Source: Paulinella micropora
Taxonomy: Eukaryota; Cercozoa; Imbricatea; Euglyphida
DNA: 23,629 nucleotides
Reading direction: 5' to 3'
Assembly: GCA_009731375.1 (NCBI GenBank)
Contig: BJOX01000050.1
Coordinates: 1,143,818 to 1,167,446 of the forward strand
The notes under the pieces are model-generated. The model saw nothing but the letters and a program-made list of their open reading frames with translations, ran no database searches and was not told where the DNA came from. Made by a program: the position numbers and the translations under genes. Below are positions 1 through 7,973 of the stretch, in pieces (positions within the stretch are counted from its first letter, which is position 1; each line of letters begins with the position of its first letter).

Positions 1-277
1 AAACTTATTTTTTTCGCAGAAATTTCAAAGTTGTAATATGTTGCAGTTTTTATATCCAAACTAGCAATTGACCCGATATTACTGGTAGAATTGAAAACGA
101 TAAATGTTCCCTTTGTTGTTGAATTGATTGAATTTCCCGTTATTTCAACACCACTGCTATATGTCTTAATTCCTGCTATGGTTTGGTTTCCTGTTAGTTT
201 CACATTTTGCCCGTCTAATGTATCCACATAACTTTTATTTGCTCCGTCCGTTGTTGCTGATGGTGTGGCTAAGTTTG
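1..277 (-). pseudogene. Frameshifted C-terminal continuation of the fiber-like gene
   Basis: On the minus strand one frame stays open from about 290 to position 1. It encodes the usual continuation of the upstream gene: a module ending in SYVDT, then a VKLTGNQTIAG repeat matching the three in the main ORF, then a beta-rich stretch. A fourth copy of the DNA repeat lies at 173-202. This shows that the fiber gene originally ran beyond the left edge and was cut by a frameshift. An assembly error in the homopolymeric A/T run is the alternative. Confidence 0.7.
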
Positions 278-1186
278 TTATTTGTTGTTATTCAAAGATA
301 GTGTAGTGCCAGTTGCGGTTATAATTAAAGTATTACCTGAATATAACTCAACATACGACCTCGTTATTTGTATCAGATACCAAGTCGCTGTTGCTGTCTT
401 TTGTGCGGCAATCATTCCAATTTTTGTATCAAAGGCTATGTCGATGCAGTCAAAAGTAGTAGGATTGGACGAACCACTTACTTCTAAAGTTGATGTAAAT
501 TTTTCATTCCCTGCTATGGTTTGGTCTCCTGTTAGTTTAACAACAGAAGTGTCAAGGGCGGAAACATCAATGCCATCAACAAGATTTACATTTGTTATGC
601 TTTGACTTTTCATATCAAGACCAGCACTCGCATTTATTATACTGCTAAATGTTTTGGTTCCTGCTATGGTTTGGTCTCCTGTTAGTTTAACCACAGAAGT
701 ATCAAGGGCAGAAACATCAATACCATCAACATTACCAACATTTGTAATAGCAAAACCACCCATATTTAAACTACCCGTCAAAGCCACTGTGCCGTCCTTG
801 GCCAGTTTAGTATCAGTGTATGCTTTTGTTGAAGCATCGCCATCGTAGAATGGGGCTGGAAGTCCGCTAATTGCTGTTGTGCCACTAAAATTTAAAACAT
901 TGCCAGTCAGTGTCATTCCGCCCCCTGTTGTAGAAGCAAGAAGTATGGAAGAACCAACAATGCTTAGTGGATATCCCGTTGCTCCACCTACCTCCGACGA
1001 ATAAATAGAGCCCGCGTTATTATTATAGTTGAAGAATAACTTACCTGTGTTTAATGGATTTGAATCTTTTACACCCAAATAAGTAGTAAATATTTTGTTT
1101 CCTGTTATAGTCTGGTCTCCTGTTAGTTTAACGACTGTGGTGTCAAGAGCCGAAACATCAACACCATCAACATTACTGACATTTGC
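173..1186 (-). repeat. Intragenic DNA repeats of the fiber-like gene
   Basis: About 85-bp imperfect repeats lie at 511-594, 661-745 and 1102-1186, with a shorter copy at 173-202. On the plus strand they share the core TGGTCTCCTGTTAGTTTAA (one base differs in the 173-202 copy). They encode the VVKLTGDQTI/VSALD module. The first two are 150 bp apart and nearly identical, consistent with module gain by unequal exchange. Confidence 0.85.
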
Positions 1187-1990
1187 TACATTAAAACCTC
1201 CCATATTTAAATCTCCAAACATCATAGCAAGACCATCCAATCTAAGAAAAGGTGAAGCAACATTCCTCCATTGTCCTGTGCTATAAATGAGCAGTTGGTT
1301 ATCGGCGGGTGTGCCTGTAATTAAAACATCGCTGTGTGTATTAATTGAACCATCTGCGGACACTTTATCATTATTGTCTTCGTGCTCTGATATCCAAGTA
1401 TCAACATCTTTTGTATTCAATAAATTAACTCCCGTTATGTTCAAATAACCTCCCATACTAATATTGCCCGTTTCATCCACATTTATTGGAAAGGTTTTAT
1501 TTACCCAGTTTACCGTATTATATGTTAGATAACTATTCATCGCCACTGGTGCCGTTATGACTACATCAGAGAGTGTATCAATTGAACCAATGGTTGTATT
1601 TCTCCATTTACCATCTACATCATTATAAGTTAAGTATTGCCCGGCCACTGGTGCGGATATGTTAGTGTCTATCAAATTGTATAGACTGGTTTGGTGCGGA
1701 TTAGAAGTATTAGAGCGGTGTTGAGTTGAGGCTTTGACTTCGTCGTTGTCCCTCACTCGTTGCTCTGTGTAGTATAGATTTTTTCCTTCTTTAATGTCTG
1801 TTGTTGATTTGGTAGCTAGTCGTGTGTCAAATCGTCCGTCAGTGTAATAAAGATTTACGGGGTCAGCATCTTCTGGCACTCTATCAGTGTTTAAGCCAAT
1901 AATATTAGTGTTCGTTAAATCAAGGTTGGCTATGTCCAGACTATCAACGGCCAGCTCATTAAGGCCTAATAAACTTTTGTATTGGCTCAT
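278..1990 (-). CDS. Fiber-like, repeat-built virion protein (main open part)
   Basis: A 570-residue open frame starting at an ATG (1990-1988). It resembles the tail-fiber and collar proteins of phages and protist viruses. The N-terminal part has two copies of an NLYYT-x(2)-R motif (about residues 45-80). The rest has repeated beta-rich modules: a segment reading NVDGxDVSALDTxVVKLTGD then QTIxG occurs three times, and LNMGGF occurs at least twice. No signal peptide or membrane segment is visible. Inference: a trimeric, beta-structured surface fiber that contacts the host. The frame closes at TAA (280-278), but homologous repeat modules continue in another frame up to the window edge, so this stop looks like the result of a small indel in an A-rich run near 281-292. 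It is divergent from the gene at 2137. The family is judged from composition and repeats, not from a database match. Confidence 0.7.
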   Translation of the reverse strand: MSQYKSLLGLNELAVDSLDIANLDLTNTNIIGLNTDRVPEDADPVNLYYTDGRFDTRLATKSTTDIKEGKNLYYTEQRVRDNDEVKASTQHRSNTSNPHQTSLYNLIDTNISAPVAGQYLTYNDVDGKWRNTTIGSIDTLSDVVITAPVAMNSYLTYNTVNWVNKTFPINVDETGNISMGGYLNITGVNLLNTKDVDTWISEHEDNNDKVSADGSINTHSDVLITGTPADNQLLIYSTGQWRNVASPFLRLDGLAMMFGDLNMGGFNVANVSNVDGVDVSALDTTVVKLTGDQTITGNKIFTTYLGVKDSNPLNTGKLFFNYNNNAGSIYSSEVGGATGYPLSIVGSSILLASTTGGGMTLTGNVLNFSGTTAISGLPAPFYDGDASTKAYTDTKLAKDGTVALTGSLNMGGFAITNVGNVDGIDVSALDTSVVKLTGDQTIAGTKTFSSIINASAGLDMKSQSITNVNLVDGIDVSALDTSVVKLTGDQTIAGNEKFTSTLEVSGSSNPTTFDCIDIAFDTKIGMIAAQKTATATWYLIQITRSYVELYSGNTLIITATGTTLSLNNNK

Positions 1991-1991
1991 T

Positions 1992-2020
1992 GTAGGTGCT
2001 TTTTTTCAAAAACCACCTAC
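1992..2020 (-). promoter_or_regulatory. Hairpin in the leader of the fiber-like gene
   Basis: GTAGGTG (1992-1998) pairs with CACCTAC (2014-2020), and a T-run/A-run pair lies inside. The hairpin ends one base before the CAT of the fiber start codon on the opposite strand, so it would lie directly next to the AUG in the mRNA. A role in transcription start or translation is inference only. Confidence 0.35.
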
Positions 2021-2122
2021 GACCTCAAAAATGTATTTTACTGTGCGGAGTTATAGAGGCGGCAGTCTCTATGTATATATTCTGAATAATAATTAAACTG
2101 ATTAAAAATTATTTTTGGTTAG

Positions 2123-2129
2123 ATATACA
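2123..2129 (+). promoter_or_regulatory. ATATACA start-proximal motif of gene 2137
   Basis: ATATACA lies exactly 7 nt before the ATG at 2137, after an AT-rich stretch. The same 7-mer with the same 7-nt spacing precedes the ATG at 6363 and the minus-strand ATG at 7910. It is probably a viral TATA/initiator-type element. Confidence 0.5.
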
Positions 2130-2136
2130 TCCGAAA

Positions 2137-2643
2137 ATGCAGCGAGGAAATAGAGAGATTGCCATGAAAAATCTTGAAAAAGCAACCGTAATGAAAAAAC
2201 AGTACGCAAGGCAGAGAAAAATTGAAAGGGCGAGGGAATTACTAGCGGAGGAAGAGGCTAAGAATGTGAAAGAAATGACAAATGTTGAAAAGATTGACCA
2301 CATTACTAAGAAGCAGTTGGCTAAGGATATGATTGATGGGCGGGACTGCGGAGCTACGATCGCAGAAGCGTACGGTGAGATAAGTGAGGAAAGCAGTGAA
2401 AGCGATGAAGAGGTTGAACACTACTTTGTTGATATAGTCGCCCAACGGGTTGCGGGTATGAAACTTAAAGCCAAACAGAAGAAGGCGAAGAAAGTGGTAA
2501 AAAAGAAAGTGGAAGAGGAGAGCGAGGACGAAAGCGAAAGTGAGGAAAAGACAAGCAGTGTTAGTGTCAATGTTTATAACCAACAACCCGATAAACCAAA
2601 AAAAGAAAGTAATGATATTTCAAAAATGTTTTTAAAATTCTAA
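2137..2643 (+). CDS. Highly charged hypothetical protein
   Basis: A 168-residue ORF with an ATG start and TAA stop. The first ~60 residues are a Lys/Glu/Arg-rich predicted coiled coil (RKIERARELLAEEEAKNV). The middle has a short patch with Cys and aromatic residues, then an acidic Ser/Glu run (EESSESDEE), a Lys-rich run (KAKQKKAKKVVKKKVEEE) and a second Ser/Glu run. It ends in DISKMFLKF. There is no recognisable enzyme motif, signal peptide or membrane segment. The alternating acidic and basic blocks suggest a nucleic-acid or capsid-associated protein, but this is inference. It is divergent from the fiber gene across a 146-bp gap and is followed 25 bp later by the integrase gene on the same strand. 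It appears intact. Confidence 0.6.
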   Translation: MQRGNREIAMKNLEKATVMKKQYARQRKIERARELLAEEEAKNVKEMTNVEKIDHITKKQLAKDMIDGRDCGATIAEAYGEISEESSESDEEVEHYFVDIVAQRVAGMKLKAKQKKAKKVVKKKVEEESEDESESEEKTSSVSVNVYNQQPDKPKKESNDISKMFLKF

Positions 2644-2668
2644 TATATAGAACCAAAAACAGTAGGTG

Positions 2669-3646
2669 ATGGAAAACAAACACACACAGAACAGTAGTCA
2701 AAATAAAGAAGAAGAACTTGAAAAACAGAAAATTGAAGATGCTTCTGAAATACACCATCAATCTAAGAACCCTAAAAAATGGAATACTATACTAGCCCCT
2801 GAGCCTGAACCATTAAGCCAAGTGTTCATTGACTTAATGGATATGTCTAAAATAGCTACTACGAAAGGAAACAAAAACTACAACTTTGGATTAGTAATGA
2901 TTGATGTTTATTCTCGTCGTGGTTGGATTGAACCTATCAAAAATAAATCAACTGGCGAAGTATTGAAATGATTAAAAAATACCAAAACCTAAAAGGATTA
3001 CGTCCGACAACGGCAGTGAATATAAAGGACAAGTCGCAGAATATTTTAAAGACAACGGAATTCAACATACTACAAACGAAGTTGGCGACCACCGAACTAT
3101 GGGTATAGTAGATAGATTTATTAGAACAATAAGAAACGATTTAAATTTTATATGGGAAGTTAATGACGATTTTATTTGGGTGCCTTACATTATGAAATTG
3201 TTGATAATTATAATAACACATATCATAATACAATAAAAGCCACACCTATGGAAGTCTATGAGAGCAAAAAGAAAAACTATCAAGAAATATACAGGGCTGG
3301 TCTTATTAATAAATTTCCCAAGGGCTCAACAGTTAGAAAAGAACTAGAAAGAAAGGTTTTTTCTAAGGGTGATATTCAGTATTCAAAGAAAGTATATACA
3401 GTTAAAGGCAGGAAAGATTTCAAGTTAATACTTGGCGACCACGAATTAATTATCACTCAGCAATTATTAAAATCTAAAATGAACGAACAACTTGAAGAAG
3501 AAATAAAACCTCAACTAGCTGACAAAGTCAAAGAAGTCACTAAAGAAAAAAAGACAGGCCAGCAACTCAAAAAAGAAAGTATTGACAGCAATAATATTAG
3601 AACTAGCAAAAGAGAAAAAAATAATGTTGAAAAGTTAAATTTATAA
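2669..3646 (+). pseudogene. Retroviral-type (rve) DDE integrase, frameshifted
   Basis: The gene is spread over three frames. Part one (2669-2971) has the first catalytic Asp region (VFIDLMDMSK), then IDVYSRRGWIEP. Part two (about 2976-3195, a different frame) has the second catalytic region SDNGSEYKG and a third acidic position in MGIVDRFIRTIRND, where many relatives have VER. Part three (about 3195-3646, frame of part one) has VDNYNNTYHNTIKATP and an SH3-like C-terminal DNA-binding segment (VFSKGD...KVYTVKG), then a Lys-rich tail ending in TAA. The order matches Polinton/Maverick integrases, which insert linear viral DNA into the host genome. No N-terminal HHCC zinc domain is seen. Breaks fall near 2965-2985 and near 3190-3200, so no intact enzyme is encoded as assembled. 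The stop abuts the stop of the next gene on the opposite strand. Confidence 0.85.
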
Positions 3647-4042
3647 TTAATCCCTTGATACATTAATTTTTTTCATTCCTAGTTCGTGATATACTGATTG
3701 AATGTGTCTTGTCTTGTATCCTCTAGTGGTTTCATATCCACATTCACATATCCATTTGCTTGAGAAATAGTTTCTGTTCCATTCATTTCTGTATTGTCTT
3801 TTATTTTGTTGAACTTGTTCGTCATTATATTTCTTCCACACTTCATATTTAGGTCTTATGTTTTCTTCATAAAATCTATTTGCTTCTTCCAATGCTTGTT
3901 CTTCGTTTCTTTTTCCGTTGATACAAAAGTTTTTAACTTTGGTTTTGTTTTCTTCTCCCCATCTTACAACAACACTTGGAGACTTTTCATTGTTCATAAC
4001 GTACACACATCCTTTGATTATTTTCTTTGGAATGTCTGTCAT
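3647..4042 (-). CDS. Small AP2-like / C2H2 zinc-finger protein
   Basis: 131 residues, ATG start (4042-4040), TAA stop directly abutting the integrase stop (convergent, no gap). Residues ~10-60 (VVVRWGEENKTKVKNFCING...EEQALEEANRFYEE) follow the pattern of AP2-type DNA-binding domains: three short strands, then a helix with alternating Ala. The C-terminal ~35 residues hold a zinc-finger-like C-x-C-x(12)-H-x(5)-H arrangement (CECGYETTRGYKTRHIQSVYH, shortened spacing). It is probably a DNA-binding regulator or recombination accessory protein; viral homing and integrase-linked AP2 proteins are the closest known analogy. A weak CATACA motif lies 4 nt before the ATG. It appears intact. Function is inferred from the fold pattern alone. 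Confidence 0.55.
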   Translation of the reverse strand: MTDIPKKIIKGCVYVMNNEKSPSVVVRWGEENKTKVKNFCINGKRNEEQALEEANRFYEENIRPKYEVWKKYNDEQVQQNKRQYRNEWNRNYFSSKWICECGYETTRGYKTRHIQSVYHELGMKKINVSRD

Positions 4043-4084
4043 TTTCTGTATGTGTTATAAATCTGTCTATAATATAAAATTATT

Positions 4085-4900
4085 TTTATAACAACTTATT
4101 TGTTCGTTGCCGTTTTGTCCCCGCGGGCCGGCCGGTGTCCGCGTTGCACGCGGAGCGTTGCAGTGTGTCTCTGTGTGAGGCGGGTGGTAAAGTAGTGAAA
4201 AAGTGTGCCGAAGTGCGTCAATAGTCAAAAATCGACGAAAGAGAAAAAACGCGTGTGTCAATGCGTCAAAAATCGACGCGCAGACGACAGAGCTAAAACG
4301 CGTGCGTCAAAGCGTCAAAAATCGACGCTCAGACGCATTGAAGTACGGCTGTTCAATTCTATTTTACTTTTGTTTTTGGATCCAGGCTCAATTTCCTTTT
4401 GTCCGTTTCCACTTTTTCCCTGCTGTTGCCATTTTGTCCCGGCGGGCCGGTGTGTGTCTCTGCGGTGGGGGGTGTATGTCTTGAAAAAGCGTGCCCAAGT
4501 GGCACCCTATACTACTGTAGTCGTCGTCGTACCCTTGCCATATCACGGTCTGCTGCTGGTGTAGCGATGGTGCTCCAAATAGGTTGACAGTGTTGAGTGG
4601 TGAAGCAGATGCAGATGGTGGGGTGTTACCAGTGCTTCCACCTGCTCCAGCACCGCTCGAGCCAGTCGCGGGAAGCCCAGTGGCCGGCAGACTAGTACTC
4701 GATGTAGCAGCAAAAGTAGTTGAAGTAGTCACGTTTCCCCCACCGAATGCAGGGCCGCCTCCGTTGTTGCCGCTGCTGCTGCTGGCTGCGCTTGTCTTGT
4801 TGTCGTCATCACACTGTTGAGCTCTGCGCTTCCTAGTAGGCCTTGGGGTCCTTTGTCCAGCTGCAGCTGTCACTGTTTCTACCGCAGGAGGACAGGAAAG
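4085..4900 (+). mobile_element. Rearranged fragment of a Ngaro/DIRS-like retrotransposon
   Basis: GC content rises sharply here relative to the viral DNA on both sides. The stretch 4317-4517 is nearly identical (about two substitutions and a 9-nt indel by eye) to 12784-12974, the leading repeat of the larger retroelement. Upstream, 4085-4316 has GCGTCAAAAATCGACGC-type tandem motifs (4224-4237, 4263-4279, 4312-4328) and an older copy of the repeat core (about 4103-4215 against 4425-4507). Downstream, about 4518-4900 reads as a Gag-like ORF on the opposite strand, so the fragment appears to contain an internal inversion. Its right boundary falls inside the capsid gene, whose N-terminus is missing. 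Exact ends are uncertain: left about 4080-4090, right about 4870-4930. Confidence 0.65.
4317..4517 (+). repeat. Retroelement leading repeat, copy 1
   Basis: A direct repeat of about 190 bp, with its partner at 12784-12974 in the same orientation. It includes the stretches ATTTTGTCCCGGCGGGCCGG and CTTGAAAAAGCGTGCCCAAG. It probably corresponds to the A-type split direct repeat / promoter region of a tyrosine-recombinase retroelement. The near-identity implies recent activity or a recent duplication. Confidence 0.85.
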
Positions 4901-4903
4901 CAA
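4521..4903 (-). pseudogene. Gag-like N-terminal fragment, inverted
   Basis: A minus-strand open frame with no convincing ATG at its start (the first usable codon is TTG at 4903). It encodes a basic patch (RTPRPTRKRRAQQ), then a low-complexity Ser/Gly/Thr/Ala-rich region (ATSSTSLPATGLPATGSSG), then HQQQTVIWQGYDDD. It then runs into the reverse complement of the leading repeat, which is probably not coding. Low-complexity basic N-termini are common in retroelement Gag proteins, but there is no diagnostic motif. The opposite orientation to the adjacent repeat suggests an inversion. It could also be a chance frame in GC-rich DNA. Confidence 0.3.
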
Positions 4904-4931
4904 CTTTGACCTTATCAGCCGTCCGTTTAAC

Positions 4932-6293
4932 TTGGCTCGCTCTGTTTTGAGTTTTAATTATGCCCCAGAGGCGAAGGCGGCGAACTACAATAAATGCTTT
5001 ATGGACTGCTTGGCACCAATTAGACAAATTCAATTGATTACTAGGGGTGGTGTTTATCTGTGCGACATTAACCAAGTCGGAAATGTCACTAAGATGATTT
5101 GGAAACCCGAAACCTCCATTGATGATTTACTAGCTTTGGAAAATCACGACAATGGAAGTGGAGCTGGTTGTATGCTTCAAAAGTGTAATGCTACAACTAC
5201 ATTTCAACCCGCTAGCGATGCTACAAGGTTGGCCGCATTACAAACAGCATTGGCCGCTTCGGCAATAGCAGGAAATGCGGCGGGGCAAATTGATACTGGT
5301 ATTGATGTTGCTAAGGCTCAGGTTCAGGCCGCATTAAAGGCTTGCATGGCACAACCCACCACAAATGCTCGCCGACACGATGATACCCTTATCGCGAATG
5401 AGACTGGCACGAGTAAGTTTGTTAATGTTGCTTTTAATGAGGCCAAGTATTTCTCAGCTGGAACTATTAACAATGCCAGCCCGAGTGTTAATGTCAAGAT
5501 TAATCTTGGAATGCTTTACAATACTATTTTCGCTCTGGATAAAACTATTATGTTTCCAGAAATTTTGACTTTGCGGATTGTTTGGCAACAGACACCCAAA
5601 ATCTTTTATTATAACAATGATGCTCTTTCTACTGGTGGAGGCACTGTTGCGGTGGCGGATTCAAATGTTACTATTACTAATCTCAGCCTTTTCTTAGCTG
5701 TTGAAACTAACCCCGATGTCGTTCAATCAATTCAACAGAAGATTATGAGCCCCGAAGGTATGAGCTTCAACATTGATTATTCTTATTTGTATAAAAATAC
5801 TGTCGGAGTGGCTTCAACTTCTCAAAATGTTATCCTTAGATTTGACAGAGGTCACGGACGGCGAATTAAGAAAATTTATCACTCTGTTTTCAATACGACT
5901 GAAAATAAGAACACCGCTTATGACAATAGCAACCTGCTCGGTTCTAAGGTCCAAACTTTTTATACCACACTAGACGGAGCACGACTTCAAGAATTCAATG
6001 TTGATTGTCAAACTGGAAAACTAGAAGACTACATGTATCTTAAACCGAAGTAGGAAGGCTCTTCTTTGATGAATAGCAATGTTTATCAATACAACTGGGT
6101 TTGGTGCGATAGCTTTGGCAATACCCGCCCACTGTGGAGCAAGGACCAAAATGAAATTAGCGGATTAAGTCTGGACACTGAGCGACGATGGGAGTTTATT
6201 GCTACAACTGCTAATATTGCTGCCAATCATTACACATTTGTCGTAACTCAGCAAGAAGTAAATGTCAGAAACGGCACCATTACTAGGACCTGA
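4932..6293 (+). pseudogene. MCP: PLV-type major capsid protein, 5'-truncated, one in-frame TAG
   Basis: One continuous frame is open from 4821 to the TGA at 6291-6293, except for a single TAG at 6051-6053. The pattern fits double-jelly-roll capsid proteins of Polinton-like viruses. It has IRQIQLITRGGVYLCDINQ near the N-terminus, FALDKTIMFPEILTLRIVW in the middle, and, after the TAG, YNWVWCDSFGN and GLSLDTERRWEF at the C-terminus. Such proteins form the hexon shell of icosahedral particles. No ATG is found at the 5' end; 4932 is a TTG. The first residues merge into the retroelement fragment, so the natural start and promoter have been lost. The part before the TAG is 373 codons and the part after it 80. 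The TAG lies between two regions that belong together, so it is a nonsense mutation, a readthrough site or a sequence error. Family assignment is by pattern, without a search. Confidence 0.7.
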
Positions 6294-6348
6294 ACCTCGC
6301 CAGTGAGATAATATGTTTTTAATTTTGATAGATTATTTTTTTTTGTTA

Positions 6349-6355
6349 ATATACA
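6349..6355 (+). promoter_or_regulatory. ATATACA start-proximal motif of gene 6363
   Basis: ATATACA lies exactly 7 nt before the ATG at 6363, downstream of a T-rich stretch (6331-6347). It is identical in sequence and spacing to the motif before the genes at 2137 and 7910(-). Confidence 0.5.
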
Positions 6356-6362
6356 ACCTACA

Positions 6363-7613
6363 ATGAGCCACCAACGAAATTTGATAGCACAAAATCCAGA
6401 CGGAGACTTCGTAAATGTCAAAGTCGGATATGACGGGCATGTTGAAACCAACAATATGAAAACCGCCTTTGGTGAAGCATTAACCAGCTCATTAACACCA
6501 GTATTACAGGAAATCTTTCCCTACACAGTTAATACAAGGATATGGACATTAACTCAAACGGATGCGAAAGTAGCATTTAATGCGAATATGGCTGAATTGA
6601 AAACGGAAGCGAAAGCTACCGCCGATGCCATTATGGTAAGCAAAAAAAGAATTAAATACAGAACAGGGATGGGAGTTATGTGTCGCTTCACTGCCTTATG
6701 GACTACGGACGAAACCAAGGACTACTATTCATTTATTGGCATTGGTGATAGTGTATTAGATAATGGTTTCTATTTTTACAAGACTAAAAATGACGGAATG
6801 AATATTCTCCATACCAAAGCAGGAGTGCCTACCTTGGTTCCACAAGCGACTTGGAATGACCCGTGTAATGGAACAGGCGATATGCCTAATATGGATTGGA
6901 CGAAGGGAAATGTATTTCAAATTCAATTCCAATACTTGGGCTTTGGTGCTATTAAGTTTTCAATTGAGAACCCGAATACAGGCGAATTCCAGCAAGTCCA
7001 TATGATTAAGTATGCGAATGCCAACACGGGTGTCAGTCTTCGGAATACAACTCTCCCTTTTGTGGCACGAATGTTTAATAATGGTGGAACTGGAATACAA
7101 ATATTAAAAACAGCCAGTTGTAGTATGTTTATTGAGGGCACCAACACTGTTAATACAAGCATATCAAACGAAGCGGAAGGAGATGAAAAGGCGAGCACTA
7201 CTGAAAGCCCAATTCTCAGCATAAAAAATAAATCACTTTTTAATGGTGCCTCAACAAATTATTCAACCGTTTACCCAACTCTCGTAAGCATATCAAACGA
7301 AGACACCAAAGTTAATATAGTGCGGATTGTGAAAACAACTGGAACACTTACGGCGGAGAACTTCGCGGATATTGATGCCACAACCTCAATCGTATCAAAG
7401 GACACTGCTGCGACTGCTCTTGGTGGTGCCACTATAACGGATGTCATCCTTAAACTGTATGTTAATGCTACTTCAAGCCAGCTTATTGACCTGAGAGCTT
7501 ACGATGTTCAACTCGCTCCTGGCGAAAATCTAACATTTTTACAAAAGTCTGTATCTACTGTCGCAAATGGAGGAAATGTGAGTGTTATCGTTAATTTCTT
7601 AGAAGATCAATGA
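6363..7613 (+). CDS. Probable virion structural (spike/penton-type) protein
   Basis: 416 residues, ATG start, TGA stop, intact. Residues ~95-145 (RTGMGVMCRFTALW, then YSFIGIGDSVLDNGFYFYK) and ~190-240 (FQIQFQYLGFGAIKFSIENP, then QVHMIKYANANT) match a beta-sandwich pattern I associate with uncharacterised virion proteins of PLVs and large protist viruses. The last ~130 residues are Thr/Ser/Ala-rich and beta-like, suggesting a separate exposed domain. There is no signal peptide or transmembrane segment. It lies 69 bp downstream of the capsid gene on the same strand, the place where Polinton-type elements usually keep a second capsid protein. It could be the penton protein or a vertex spike; the sequence alone does not decide. 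It is convergent with the next gene, with 21 bp between stops. Confidence 0.6.
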   Translation: MSHQRNLIAQNPDGDFVNVKVGYDGHVETNNMKTAFGEALTSSLTPVLQEIFPYTVNTRIWTLTQTDAKVAFNANMAELKTEAKATADAIMVSKKRIKYRTGMGVMCRFTALWTTDETKDYYSFIGIGDSVLDNGFYFYKTKNDGMNILHTKAGVPTLVPQATWNDPCNGTGDMPNMDWTKGNVFQIQFQYLGFGAIKFSIENPNTGEFQQVHMIKYANANTGVSLRNTTLPFVARMFNNGGTGIQILKTASCSMFIEGTNTVNTSISNEAEGDEKASTTESPILSIKNKSLFNGASTNYSTVYPTLVSISNEDTKVNIVRIVKTTGTLTAENFADIDATTSIVSKDTAATALGGATITDVILKLYVNATSSQLIDLRAYDVQLAPGENLTFLQKSVSTVANGGNVSVIVNFLEDQ

Positions 7614-7634
7614 AGCAAAAAAAATACAAATTCT

Positions 7635-7910
7635 TTACAAATACTTCTTCAATTCAGCCGTATTTCGGCACCACGGCTGACGAACTAGCCATTCAATATA
7701 TGGCTTATCAATCTTTGCGATATCTTCAAACTTCTTTCCCTTGTATTTGCCGAATTGAAAAGTGACTTTGGGTTGAGTATTTCTCTTTTCTTCAATCGCT
7801 TTTATTTCGTCGTGGATTACCTTTTGAATATCTTCCAACGAGAAGGATTTTTTTTCGCCTTCGATGGAAAGCTTTTGGAACTTCTCACACAGTCTTGTTA
7901 GGGTGGTCAT
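7635..7910 (-). CDS. DUF3820 / ExoX C-terminal-like small protein
   Basis: 91 residues, ATG (7910-7908), TAA stop. The C-terminal half contains FQFGKYKGKKFEDIA, then PYIEWLVRQPW. This is the signature of the small domain (DUF3820) found at the C-terminus of exonuclease X-like proteins and as stand-alone proteins in phages and large DNA viruses. The N-terminal half is a charged helix. No nuclease catalytic motif is present, so it would act as a DNA-binding or accessory factor in DNA metabolism (inference). It has an ATATACA motif exactly 7 nt before its ATG and shares a 63-bp divergent promoter region with the lipase gene. Confidence 0.7.
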   Translation of the reverse strand: MTTLTRLCEKFQKLSIEGEKKSFSLEDIQKVIHDEIKAIEEKRNTQPKVTFQFGKYKGKKFEDIAKIDKPYIEWLVRQPWCRNTAELKKYL

Positions 7911-7973
7911 AGTAGGGTGTATATAGTTGGCAGTATAAAAAAATAAAAAATTAAATAATTAATCATATACGAA
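7911..7973. promoter_or_regulatory. AT-rich bidirectional promoter region
   Basis: 63 bp between two divergent starts. It contains the minus-strand ATATACA (7918-7924, 7 nt from the ATG at 7910), a TATAAAA (7934-7940), an A/T run, and ATATAC at 7965-7970, 3 nt before the ATG at 7974. Each gene thus has its own copy of the start-proximal motif. Confidence 0.5.

Noticed and set aside
282-848. Plus-strand frames opposite the fiber gene
   Set aside because: Shadows of the repeats on the opposite strand; no start context or family resemblance.
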